The position numbers were made by a program, and so were the translations under genes. Below the pieces are notes generated by a model. That model worked only from the letters and a program-made list of their open reading frames with translations, had not been told where the DNA came from and ran no database searches. 30,721 nucleotides of DNA from Symbiodinium natans. Lineage: Eukaryota > Sar > Dinophyceae > Suessiales > Symbiodiniaceae. Shown one piece after another: positions 1 to 9,177 of the stretch; position 1 is the stretch's first letter; each line of letters opens with the position of its first letter. The stretch is taken from NCBI GenBank assembly GCA_905221605.1, contig CAJNDS010001166.1, forward strand, positions 1 through 30,721. The letters are read 5' to 3'.

Positions 1-94
1 GCGCGAGTGCGCGCGCGCGCGAGTGCGCGAGTGTGCGCGCGGGCGAGTGCGCGAGTGCGAGTGCGCGAGTGAGAGTGAGAGTGAGAGTGAGAGT
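1..94. repeat. GC/GAGT low-complexity tract
   Basis: An alternating GCGC/GAGTGCGC stretch passes into about six GAGAGT-type units. It is pure simple sequence and runs off the left edge of the window, so its full length is unknown. Confidence 0.9.
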
Positions 95-277
95 GACTGT
101 TGGAATTTAGACTGATTCTATACTTCTCTACTTGTTCGCGTAAAAACACAAAAACAAAAAAACGAGTGGGTGGAATTATGATCAAATCTCCTCCTCTGAT
201 TTTCGAAAACAGGAAGGAGGTGTGTAAACCCGAGTTTTAACCTGGTTTTTGAGCCTGAGTTCTGAGTCCAGGTTCGT

Positions 278-517
278 CTAGACTTGGGTGTGAACCTGGT
301 TCCGAACCTGGGTTCGAACGTTGGCTGGGCCTTGCTCCGCCAGTTTGTGTGTTGTGTCACGATCTTCCGCAAAACGGGGCTTTCGGTTCCTCAGCAGCCA
401 TGCCGTCAGGATGATCTTCTTCTCCTTCAGCCTCATCTTCTCACCAACCCCAGAAAACCAAGAGTCCGGATCTTTTTCTATCAGAGGGAGCCCGATGTCT
501 CTCTGATCTTCTGCCAT
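278..517 (-). CDS. Hypothetical ORF (weak), minus strand
   Basis: An 80-codon frame begins at an ATG at 517 (an upstream in-frame ATG lies at 544) and ends in TAG at 278. The product is charged, with a Lys-rich stretch (MRLKEKKIIL) and no motif I recognise. Its codons are plausible for a GC-rich dinoflagellate gene. The last quarter reads through short direct repeats (GAACCTGGTTC-like), so the true coding part may stop earlier, for example at a GC donor after GGAGCAAG. It diverges from the weak ORF starting at 565. It could equally be non-coding. Confidence 0.22.
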   Translation of the reverse strand: MAEDQRDIGLPLIEKDPDSWFSGVGEKMRLKEKKIILTAWLLRNRKPRFAEDRDTTHKLAEQGPANVRTQVRNQVHTQV

Positions 518-564
518 GCCATGCTTCTTCTCGCAGAGTCGCATGATCGCCTTACAAACTTCTC

Positions 565-831
565 ATGGACCAGTGTCTCTCGGACCAAAAAGTTTCCGAT
601 GCTTTCATGGCTTTGCGAAAGGTGAAATACTGTTGGCAAAACGCAGCAGCACTGGGCAACGTCCAAGAGTATTGTGCCAAGCCTCAAGAAGAGGAGCGCG
701 CCATTGTAAACTGTACCATGGACAAAACATGGCCAGCAGATGCTGGTCCAGACAATCGCCTAATTAGGCGTGCAGTGCAATGCCTCAACATACCGCGTCA
801 CATCGCAAGCGCTGCCGTACTTCTTAATTAG
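565..831 (+). CDS. Hypothetical ORF (weak), plus strand
   Basis: An 88-codon ATG frame ends in TAG. The predicted protein has several spaced cysteines (near residues 4, 23, 37 and 50) and a helical, charged N-terminal half, but it matches no family I can name. It starts 48 bp from the divergent weak ORF at 517. The last 20 codons enter AT-richer sequence, so it may be part of an exon or chance. No convincing trans-splice acceptor was picked out upstream. Confidence 0.22.
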   Translation: MDQCLSDQKVSDAFMALRKVKYCWQNAAALGNVQEYCAKPQEEERAIVNCTMDKTWPADAGPDNRLIRRAVQCLNIPRHIASAAVLLN

Positions 832-1157
832 ACAACCTTTCCGATGGTTTAATTAAGCGAGTAATGCGTAAATTCACGCGCCAAAAAAAAATTAAGTTAT
901 TTCAGCAATATTGGAGTCTGGGATTTCTCAGTCCACACCACATCACTGCACTTCTGTAGTCGGGTTCGCATCTGTGCCAGATCAGAGTCCGTAGAATCAT
1001 TTGCATGATAGCCCTCATGATTCTGTGGGCAAGCACAAGTCACGGGCTGACAAGGAGAGGGAACCTGGCGAAAAAAGAGGCCAGATCAAAACTAAACTAC
1101 TCGCCCCTCCATAGTATTTTCTTCAATAAAAATGTAATTTTTCATTTGTGCATGTTT

Positions 1158-1183
1158 AACGTTTATTCATAACGTTTATTCAT
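1158..1183. repeat. Tandem 13-mer, two copies
   Basis: AACGTTTATTCAT occurs twice back to back (1158-1170 and 1171-1183) with no mismatch. Confidence 0.9.
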
Positions 1184-1300
1184 TAACTAAACAAGAACAG
1201 TATTCACCAATTCCATTTTTTCGACCGCAATGCAGCCCCGCAGTCTGGGCAATGGTGTCAACAGAGCCGAATTCGCTGACGACCACTGGTCATGGTCGAC

Positions 1301-1324
1301 TTGTGAAACAAGTTGTGAAACAAG
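1301..1324. repeat. Tandem 12-mer with internal inverted repeat
   Basis: TTGTGAAACAAG occurs twice in tandem. Each unit can pair CTTGT with ACAAG around GAA, so the site has both direct and inverted symmetry. Confidence 0.85.
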
Positions 1325-2200
1325 GTCAGGTTAGATCGCCAGCACGCCCGAGTTGCGAACTATCGCCGGTGAAGGTCAGTTCAGATCACTGCCCTACCGA
1401 CATCCATTGCTCAAGTACATACTGTAATCACATGTGCAGTCGCAACGATGAACCAACATACTGTGCGGACAGCGCAATCGTGGCACCGTTGGGGAACCAA
1501 CAGCAAGGTGACAAATACGACAAAGCCGTGGAACCGGCATGCTGACGTTGACACACAACTTGGCGCGCAGGTCGCACACATCCGGAACTGTTGATGTTGC
1601 GGAGAGACTCGCTTGACAGCCGACTCGCAAGTTTGTGTTCGGGCATGGAGGACGCACAGGTAAGTCACATTTGCAAAGAAGCTTGGACAAATATCATTGA
1701 TGCGAAAATGCCTTCTTTTAATCCACGTGGGTAAACGCGATCGTGTTAGTGCAGGTTCTTGCCGGTTTGATGTAGCAGCAAAATGATTATAATGTCACCT
1801 GTTTGCATGAGCAAGGTGTTTTTTTTCTTCGCGCTGGCGGCGAACCCGCAAGCAGCCGCGAATGACAACATGGTGTGGTGGCAGCGGCGCGACCGCATCA
1901 GCTCATGGCAGGTGCGCTCCGTGGCGTTGCGCGCACCACCTAGTGCTGCCTATTGCTGAGTCAGCCGTGATGCCACGCAGTCTTTGGGGATCTGCTTGGG
2001 ATGACAAAGGGGGAGCCCGTTTCATGGCGACAACAACATGTTGCTGCGGTGAGCGGCAGGGACAGCCGAAGCTGGCGCAGCAAAAGGGCCGGGCAGTGCG
2101 ACGAGTCGAATGCAATTTTGTTGGCGGATTGTTGGCCGGTGGTAGCGCCTGCTGCACGGCGACGGAAAGTATGCTCCGCCATCCTCGCGTCTACCCCGAA

Positions 2201-2220
2201 GCAGCAGCAGCAGCAGCAGC
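2201..2220. repeat. Short (GCA)n tract
   Basis: Nearly seven GCA units lie inside the decayed element. They encode poly-Ala, poly-Gln or poly-Cys/Leu depending on frame and strand. Confidence 0.9.
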
Positions 2221-2757
2221 TCGCCGCGCCGGCGGCATTCTGCACGCTGGCACGCGGACAAGGTCCCGGAGCATCTAACAAAAAAACAGCGCGCGTCGTT
2301 TCTTCAAAATATAGCCTGTACAAACTAGCTTGGCTTCGTTTTTAGTTTCTCGGCGACGGAGCCTGACGTGGTACTCAGCATGCGGCACGGGAGATCACGC
2401 GAGTCTGCGGGGTCAGCGGGGAGCGCAACGAACGCGCAGCTCGCAGCCGCGCCGCCCTGTGACAGCAAGCAGCGCTAGACACGCAGGGTCGAGATTTGCA
2501 AAGAGCGTCTCCAGCGAGCGCGCAAAGTGCGGCCATCCGGGCCTGCCTAGGCCTCCCTCCGGGTCCGGTCTGCCGCACGGCGTTTTGGCGTTGCGCTGCG
2601 CTGCGCGTGTGGACGGGGGGCATGCGGGCCCGCCGACATCGAGCAATGGACGGACGAGAGCAGCCAATGTGCCGGGGTGGTGCCCAGTACGCTGCGTGGC
2701 GTTGTTGCACCGCGGACCCAAACCCGAGACCGCCCATTCGCATGGGCAACTGGGCGC

Positions 2758-2785
2758 TGCGTGATGCGAGCACTCGCATCACGCA
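2758..2785. repeat. Perfect 13-bp inverted repeat, 2-nt loop
   Basis: The arms TGCGTGATGCGAG and CTCGCATCACGCA are exact reverse complements around CA. The base pair outside the arms is a mismatch, so the symmetry ends sharply. It sits in the GC-rich decayed element and may have a structural role or be chance. Confidence 0.85.
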
Positions 2786-3049
2786 CGGCACCGCGGAGGC
2801 AGCAGTGCAGGGACGCGCAGGCTGTCCTCCGTCGTCGCGCGGAGCGGGCTGCATTGGCCCATCTAGGTGAGCTTTCCGCGGACGCTAACACGCTGGCCCC
2901 CCCTTGCTGGCGCCACCCCGACACGCTGGCCGCTCTGCAGGATCCAATCCGTCGGCCGCCTGAAAGCCCGAAACCCCCATCGACGCCACCATCCTGGCTC
3001 CACGTGTGCACCGGATTTTGAGTTGAGTGAGGATCTGTTCCGTTCCTCA

Positions 3050-3900
3050 CCAACGTATGTCGAACACGTTGGGGGGCGGCATCTGGGCCATCGGGATGCG
3101 CGGGTGCATTTGCGGGTTTTGCAAAAAGAGGAGGATGGTGCCCGTAAACTCGTTGCCGCCCAAGTCGGCGAAGCCATCATTCCAGCCATCCGCTTGCGTA
3201 GCTAAAAGGCGGCGTTTGCGCGCTGGTCATGGGCGACGTGTTCCGACGCGTAGTGACCCGAACGCTCGCGATTCGGCGAGCGGAGGCGATGGTTGCAGAA
3301 TGTTCCATCGCAGAGGTGAACAAGCCTGCGTTGCACCGGGGATGAGCCTGGATGCAACAGGGTGTCCTTGTTCCTTGCACGTTGCGAACCGTACTTCGTC
3401 GTGCAGGTTCGGTCAGCTCTCAAAAGTGTCCTTCGGTCATAGCGGATTGCACCCAGAAGGCGATGCGAGGACGACTGTGGACGGCGTCCACATCTCCAGG
3501 CAGAGCGTATCAAAGCGTGCTCTGCTGCTCGATGCCTTCCTCTATGATATCTACATCACGGGGCAGCTCCGGAGTCCCTCGCGCAGCACGCCCGTACACA
3601 GGTGCACCGCGGCATGACCCGTGCTTGGAACGGCGCGGGCGAAGAACCCTGGGGCTGCTGGCGTTGTTGCCGGGTGCTGGGCGATCCTTGAGCGGCCGTG
3701 CCTTCATCACCACCAGGTTGCAGCAGCGCTTGCAGGAGCAGGCGCCCGCTGAGTCGGATCCCATCGGTGCCCCATCTGCAAAGTGCACGGTCCGATAACC
3801 ACGAGTTACGTGCAGGCACCAGCATCTCCGTAGGCGTGAATCCCGCGGCATCATCCAGCACAGTGGTTGCCATGGCGCAAGCCAGCTCCGGTCGGTCAGG
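3050..3900 (+). mobile_element. Decayed LINE-like reverse transcriptase fragment
   Basis: On the plus strand the frame 3202-3345 encodes LKGGVCALVMGDVFRRVV then TRTLA. This resembles the GGVR-(G)-x-V-x-GDVFRRLVARTLA block at the start of RT domains in dinoflagellate/plant LINE-like elements. In another frame, 3478-3560 encodes DGVHISRQ and then DAFLYDIYIT, which looks like a damaged FLDDIYVV catalytic box. 3611-3658 encodes GMTRAWNGAGEEPWG, like the GKTRVWNAAG block after it. The pieces lie in different frames with a stop at 3343, so the element is dead. It faces away from the minus-strand relic at 1.9-2.9 kb. Boundaries are uncertain. Confidence 0.55.
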
Positions 3901-4841
3901 CTTTCGTCGCGACGCGAGCGGGTGTCGCGCAGTGCCGCCGAAGCAGGCGCATTTGGTCCAGGGCGTGCAGCGCGTGCTCGCGTCGTGTAGCAGGCCATAT
4001 CATCGTGTTGAAGCGAGGCTTATGCGCCCTTCATGTTTTGGTGACCCCTTGACCATGGTCCGCATGGTCCCCTGCGACCCCCTTGACTACAAAGAGTGGA
4101 AAGGAAGAAAATGGCAAGTTTGGGTGCAGGAATCCACTGCGTTGATTATTAGCACAGGTCCACTTGTCCTTGGTGGGGGCCGAGAAGGCTTGTGTGCGGC
4201 CGAATTCGGTGCCCTCGGGCACCGACGTGCGTGCGTTGCGCCCTCCTTTCCACAGATTGCCATGGGGCGGGTCATTTTGGGAGCATGGGGCGATGCCGCT
4301 GTGTGCAAGACACGACAAAGCAGTTCCGAGGGCATTTGTCCCGGAGCTCGCTTTCGTCGCCGCAGCTACACCGCGCAGAGTCAATAAAATCTCTTCCACT
4401 GCGGTAGTCCATGCCGGGGGGTGCGCCCGAAGCCCCTGGCACGCAGTTTGCCAAGCCCAGCATGCGGCTACCATCAGGCATGCCCGTGGCTAGCCCAGGT
4501 CCTCTCAGGCATTCCAAACAGATGGCAGGTTTGCTTTGCCTTAGGACCCGAATACTTCCGGTTTGTATCGAAGCATCGTTTCTCTGTTTGTGTTGGTTTT
4601 GGTCTATTTTTTTTTTGCGTTGGCCTATTTTCAGGAAAAAATTGTATGTATCGGAGATGATGCTTGAATCGGAATCCTTCAGCACAGGTCGTGGTGTGTT
4701 CTCCCTTCAGAACTTTTTTGAGGCTGTGCAACCCTTCAAATTATGTTGATAGATGGATTGCAAAGTGTGATGTATGCATATTGCTCGGACATTCAAGAAC
4801 TTTCGTGAGCAAACAAGCGTTGCAAGCTTCAAGAAGCATTT
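3901..4841. other. No supported gene
   Basis: Open frames on both strands are shadows of GC-rich sequence and show no domain. The left part may still belong to the decayed retroelement. A T-rich run lies at about 4578-4640. Confidence 0.4.
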
Positions 4842-5288
4842 TCAAATGATCGGATTTGCTGCAGCCTCGCCTGCTGTTTCAGGGTGACCCACAGACTCGA
4901 AGTGCAGTCGTGCCCTGGCACAAAGCCTGGCAGCATCTTTCATCCGTTTGCTCGCCCGCTGCCGTGCCCGGGCTGTGGGGCGCTGCCAGCACGTCTGCCA
5001 TCGCACTCCGTCAGCAATCTTCTCCTTTGCAGCTGCCAGGTCCTTCGCAGCCAGCCTTCTTGCTTTGCCCGTGGCTGGGACCTCCAACCTCGATGGGGCT
5101 GCGCCACTCCTCAGTGACATCCTTGCAGACTCGTCCGAGGGTCCTGCCCTTGCCAGCCGCTTGGCGTGAGTCGTCTGCCCGTCCCCCACTCTCGCCTCCC
5201 GATCACGCAGGCATCTGCGATGCCACCTGCACTGGGACCGCGATGAACGTTGAGCGAAAAGGCATGCCAGAAAAAAAAACCTGGCCAT
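4842..5288 (-). CDS. Hypothetical Lys/Ala/Arg-rich ORF (weak)
   Basis: A 148-codon ATG frame whose second half is rich in Ala, Lys and Arg (for example RLAAKDLAAAKEKIADGV) and could be helical. It overlaps the left edge of a better-supported plus-strand exon at 5254-5475. No known domain is visible and no start context supports it. It may be a shadow frame. Confidence 0.2.
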   Translation of the reverse strand: MARFFFLACLFAQRSSRSQCRWHRRCLRDREARVGDGQTTHAKRLARAGPSDESARMSLRSGAAPSRLEVPATGKARRLAAKDLAAAKEKIADGVRWQTCWQRPTARARQRASKRMKDAARLCARARLHFESVGHPETAGEAAANPII

Positions 5289-5475
5289 ACTTAAGAAACA
5301 CTTCGACTGCTCGCCGATGCCCGTGCCGGCGCAGCGCGCGTACGCCTCGTCACTCCTTGAGCTCCCCCTTGCAAGCGCGGAGCAGGGCGAGGGCGACGCG
5401 CCTCCCTTGGAGGACCTCTTGGCACAGGCTTGCGAGGCTGAGCAGGTCTCCGACAGCCGCCTCCCCGCGGCCTAG
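5254..5475 (+). CDS. Probable terminal exon, unknown product
   Basis: The frame is open from 5254 to a TAG at 5473-5475. Its product has a convincing amino-acid mix: a basic LKKHFDC start, then AQRAYASSLLELPL, then an acidic GEGDAPPLEDLLAQACEAEQ tail. A likely acceptor is ATGCCAG at 5264-5270, just before an A-run. An internal ATG at 5317 would give only a 52-residue peptide, so a C-terminal exon of a longer spliced gene is more likely. I do not recognise the family and could not place the upstream exons. Confidence 0.38.
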   Translation, partial: AKRHARKKNLAILKKHFDCSPMPVPAQRAYASSLLELPLASAEQGEGDAPPLEDLLAQACEAEQVSDSRLPAA

Positions 5476-5880
5476 GTGAACGTAGGAGCCCCCCGACCTG
5501 GACACCCTCCTGCGCTCGCAAAAAGGCGCGTGTGAAAAACAAACAAAAGTTCCCTACAAAAAAAAGAAGTACCCTACTTGTAAACCAGAACCTCTGCGTT
5601 GCTGAAGAGGGCTTGCAGAACGCGCGGAAGCCTCACAAATTTCTGGGATCCTCATGTGGAACCTGCACAAAACACCCGGAAGGCCAGTGATTATCCAAAT
5701 CATAACAAAATTGCACGCATGTTGCAGCTCATGTATCGACAAGCTATGACAAGCTCAAAAAACCATCTATATTTCTTGTTTTCTGTATTACGCCTTATCC
5801 ATTAAATCGGCCACACGAACTTCAAGGGCATGTGTCACAACTGAACAATGCCAACTTTGAAAACTGGATATGTTCCTTGA
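5476..5880. other. Intergenic; upstream flank of the SGNH-like gene
   Basis: No supported coding sequence. The last 120 bp contain a pyrimidine-rich stretch (around 5768-5800), which could serve a trans-splice acceptor for the gene starting at 5881, but I cannot fix the acceptor. Confidence 0.4.
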
Positions 5881-7478
5881 ATGGTGTCATCGAGGAAGGG
5901 TGTCTTGAGAGAACCGAGGAGCATGTTTTCCAAGCCAAAAAGTTCCATTTCGCGACTTTTCACAGCTACAGAAAGAGGTGTTGCACGGAAACCCTCCAAC
6001 GCGGATGATCGGTCGATTTGTCTCATATCTCATTTGATTTTGGTTTCATGCTTTCTGCTTTCTGCTTTCAAACTTTTCCAGCTTTTGGAAGGCAAGAGAG
6101 AGAAAGCAAGAGAGAGCAAAAGAGACGCTGAAGCTTTGGTATTCAGACAAAGTAGCTGGTTGTTTGTTTTTCCTCGTTCCACGCATAAAGCTTGCAATTC
6201 AGCCGTTCGGGGTTGGCTTTGTCGGCCCTTTTGGCCATGGAAAGATGTGGCAATGCGTGCAACCCGCGACTTTGTGGAGAGTGGCCAACTCCTGGACCAG
6301 GCCTGATTTTGTCCGCCACATGAGCCACTAAGACCCTCTGATGATTCATTAGTCGAGAAGCAGGGGACAGCTTTGGGAGAAGGGAAAGCAACAGTCTTGC
6401 AGCTGTCGCTTTTTTTGTCCGGACAAGCCATCCTCTGCCAGGTTTGTGCCAAGAGCCAAGTTCGAATTGTCTTCGACAAAAATTTCTGGAGAGCCTTGAC
6501 TCTTTACCTCTCGAGGAGCGAGAACCACTCTGGCTTTATTTTGCGGGCGATTCCACCGGCCGGCAGCTGTGCTCTGCCTTTCTGAAGGACGTGGCGAACA
6601 TCGACCTTGGCGACTTCCGTGAGTTCAAAAAAGTGACGAGCAAGTGCCCCAAAACCCCACCATATGACCAGCGTTTCAAGAGATTTATCGATGCACATGC
6701 AAGGCAAGCTGGTTTAAAGCTGCCAAATTGGGATCATGTGGGGAATCGGGCTTGCGACTGGAATGTAAGCTTGGGCCAAAGACCGGTGCGTGTCACCTTT
6801 GACTTTCGCCGCTTTGTCAACGACCTCCCCAATGATTTACATGTGCTGCAGAAGGTGGCAGAGGCAGGAAGATGGCCTACAGCCTGGGTCGTGATTGCTG
6901 GTGTGCATGATTGCATGTTTCTCCGACGAAACGTGACGTTTCAGACTTCCGCCATGGAGGCCTTCTTTCGCTTCCTAGAGCAGCACCCCATCTTGAAGAG
7001 CCGCACGCTTCTCGTGGGCATGCAGTACATGGTCAAGGACAACGAGATGGAGAAGGAGCACCCCAGGAGACGCCAACGCTTTCACAGTTATTCTCCTTCG
7101 AAGTCTTTGTACAACTGTTCGCGGAGACTTCACACCATTATGCTGCAATGGGCCCGTAAACAGGGCGTTTACATGATGCCACGCTGGGAAGTGACACGGA
7201 ACTATGCCGAGAAAGAAGGCTACGTGCTGCATTATCCTGAATCAATCATTCAAAGCGAATTGCCGTCACTGCTGACTGGTCTCTCTTGCATTGCCAAAAG
7301 CAGGCAGCACGGTTTGACCTCCGCTTTGATCACGGCGCCGTCATACAGGGGCCATCTGCTTCTCCTCTACTCCATCATGTCAATTATGTCTGTCGCAGCA
7401 GCAGTGTGTGCGCTAGTATTCGTGCAACGTGGGAGGATTTCTTGGTGTGCGAGAGCTTCAAGATGCCAATTTCACTGA
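5881..7478 (+). CDS. SGNH/PC-esterase-like membrane protein, two exons
   Basis: Inferred model: exon 1 5881-6091, GC-AG intron 6092-6441 (donor GGAAG|GCAAGA, acceptor CTGCCAG|G), exon 2 6442-7478, total 415 residues. Exon 1 ends in phase 1 and exon 2 supplies the matching two bases, giving a Gly codon. Residues 1-45 are basic, 46-66 form a membrane helix, and the rest would be luminal. The SGNH signature appears as FAGDSTGRQL (Gly-Asp-Ser 106-108, nucleophile Ser), a GVHD block at 224-227, and a C-terminal LHYPES with His334 as likely base. The family (NXPE, CASD1, plant TBL) typically moves or removes acyl groups on glycans in the Golgi; the substrate here cannot be told. The usual Asp before the His is not clear. 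A hydrophobic tail at 375-398 may be real, or intron read-through after CIAKS. Confidence 0.55.
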
Positions 7479-8384
7479 ACGTGAGGAAGACAGTTAGAAA
7501 AGCAGCGCACTGGCAATTGATTTTCTAATGTTTTTTCCTAGGACTGGGGTGCCCACGTGTGGCCATGTGCCATGTTTCACCGTGCCGTAAATTGCCGTCA
7601 TTGGTGCCAGCGTTTCTTTAATTATTGCCACCGTGCCGTATTTAGGGGCCACTCCACAAACAAGCTAAGTGGGCACCGCCCTCAGAAGTAGGACTGGGAC
7701 GCAGCACGGTGAAGGCTACAGCAGTTTCCCAAGCTAAGTGGAGTCCAGCCAGAGGCCCGGCAGCAAAAGGCTCCTGCTCGTTTCGGCTTTGGTGGACCGT
7801 CTCCGCCACCGCAGATGGATGTGGAGATGGGGCGGGCTGTCTGCAGTGAGTCATCTCATTTTTCGCCGCCTTTGGTTCACCTACCTTAAAAAGCATTATT
7901 GTTTTTGCAAGTGTTTCAAGGCACTTTTCCAAAGACGGGTGATTGAAAAGTTCTTCTCACCTACCAACCTTTTCCTTTCGAAGAACCTCGCCGCGAATCC
8001 ATGAGGTCTGCCCTGGCGCAAAGCAGCCCGGAAACTTGGGTGATTTTCACCGGAACTTATTCGTCACGAAGGGAGCAGCGTCCATTTGAACATAAACATT
8101 TGGGGTGGGTGGTTGCTGGGTAAGTTAATTTGCTGGAAGTATTTGCAGGCTCCCCTTCATGCATGGTTTTGGGAACGTTTTGAGCCTCTGGGGGCAATGC
8201 TGCTGCAAATGAGTATCACCCTTTGGAATCTTGCCGCCCTTCTTCTGCAGAGAATTGCGCTCTCACCGCCGTTAGTCACGTGAAAAGGTGGCGACTCCCA
8301 CTGCCTTGTTGGCACACTGAAAACGCGCCTCGAGAGCTCTTGTAGGCAAATTAGTATTTTTTTTACGTAGTAAATACCTCAATC
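7479..8384. other. No supported gene
   Basis: Short frames on both strands only. A 12-mer, CAAGCTAAGTGG, occurs near 7660 and again near 7729. GTGCCGTA also recurs (about 7582 and 7633). No domain was recognised. Confidence 0.4.
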
Positions 8385-8385
8385 A

Positions 8386-8396
8386 ATATATATATA

Positions 8397-8484
<88 letters not shown>

Positions 8485-8516
8485 CGTATACGTATATGTA
8501 TCTATGTATACATATA
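8386..8516. repeat. (TA)n / (TATGTA)n microsatellite
   Basis: A short TA run passes into about 15 hexamer units of TATGTA, with a few CG-containing variants near 8483-8492. The reverse-strand poly-Tyr/Ile frame across it is an artefact. Confidence 0.95.
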
Positions 8517-9177
8517 TGTCTGTAGTAATATAGTTTTCTCAATTGCAGAGTATATGTTGTTCTTGCAGCAAGTAATGCCATTCTGTCAATGATATCCAAA
8601 ACCTAATTTCCAAAATATGATCAACTATGTATTTAGGTTTCAGAACATGGAGTCACATACATTAGTTTCGGCTTAGTAGGGGTTGAAGCAACAAGGAACC
8701 CCTGCCTCTACGAAAACTGGAAAAACCGTGTTTCTATGCCGGCCTCTGTGCAGATGGCGAGGGAACAATGGCGGGAGCACGGATCTTTGGTGCTCCAAAA
8801 CGATGGCCATCGAAGTGTGGCTTTCTGGCCTCACTGGTTGGGTGTGGCATGGCACTGAACGAAACTGGGACTAAAACATTCGGTGAAGAAGTCTTCGGTT
8901 TTTTTTCTCCTGGGTGGAGAAGCTTACAGAGGTGTGAATGAAGTTAGAGATAGGAAGTGCCAGGAGGGTTACAAAAAGTCATGAGGAGGTTCAGGAGCAT
9001 AAGGAGATTGAAAGGCATAAAAGGGGCTTGGAGTGAGAAAAGTCCTAGAGATCTCAAAAAGACTAGAGTATTTCTTGTTTTGATTGAGTATGTTTTTGAG
9101 TAGTGTAACTTATTTAGATATCGTTACAAACTATCTACACTTAATCATCTACCAAGTATTGGTGTCACTCGACCCAG
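8517..9177. other. No supported gene; purine-rich stretch
   Basis: A strongly purine-biased segment (AGGAGG, GGAGAT, AAAAGG) lies at about 8920-9065. Nothing here looks coding with confidence. Confidence 0.4.

Larger units (their letters stand above)
832..1860. other. No supported gene; AT-richer intergenic sequence
   Basis: Open frames here are short and lack family features. The stretch holds A/T-rich runs (TTAATTA motifs near 826-855) and two perfect short tandem duplications, listed separately. Confidence 0.5.
1900..2860 (-). mobile_element. Decayed LINE-like retroelement fragment (region C-terminal to RT)
   Basis: Read on the minus strand, 2749-2681 encodes LPMRMGGLGFGSAVQQ followed by AAYWA. 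This matches the LP-R-GGLGL-SA...AAYWAS signature that follows the reverse transcriptase in many plant and dinoflagellate non-LTR elements. Further along the same strand, 2086-2051 encodes LLLRQLRLSLPL, which resembles the later LLLRRLRLPLPL segment before a Cys-rich motif. The frame changes between the two motifs, and no single ORF spans the family length, so this is a relic. Left and right limits are approximate. I infer the family from remembered motif patterns, not from a search. Confidence 0.5.

Noticed and set aside
300-325. GGTTCGAAC resembling a tRNA T-loop
   Set aside because: The flanking bases do not form the five-pair T stem and no other tRNA arm is present.
4856-5479. 207-codon plus-strand ORF
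   Set aside because: Pro/Ser/Arg-rich with no domain. Its right third is out of frame with the much better exon at 5254-5475.
6030-6479. 149-codon minus-strand ORF
   Set aside because: It lies opposite the inferred intron and exon ends of the SGNH-like gene and has a low-complexity Ser/Lys composition.
8363-8599. Minus-strand ORF with Tyr/Ile repeats
   Set aside because: Product of the TATGTA microsatellite, not a protein.
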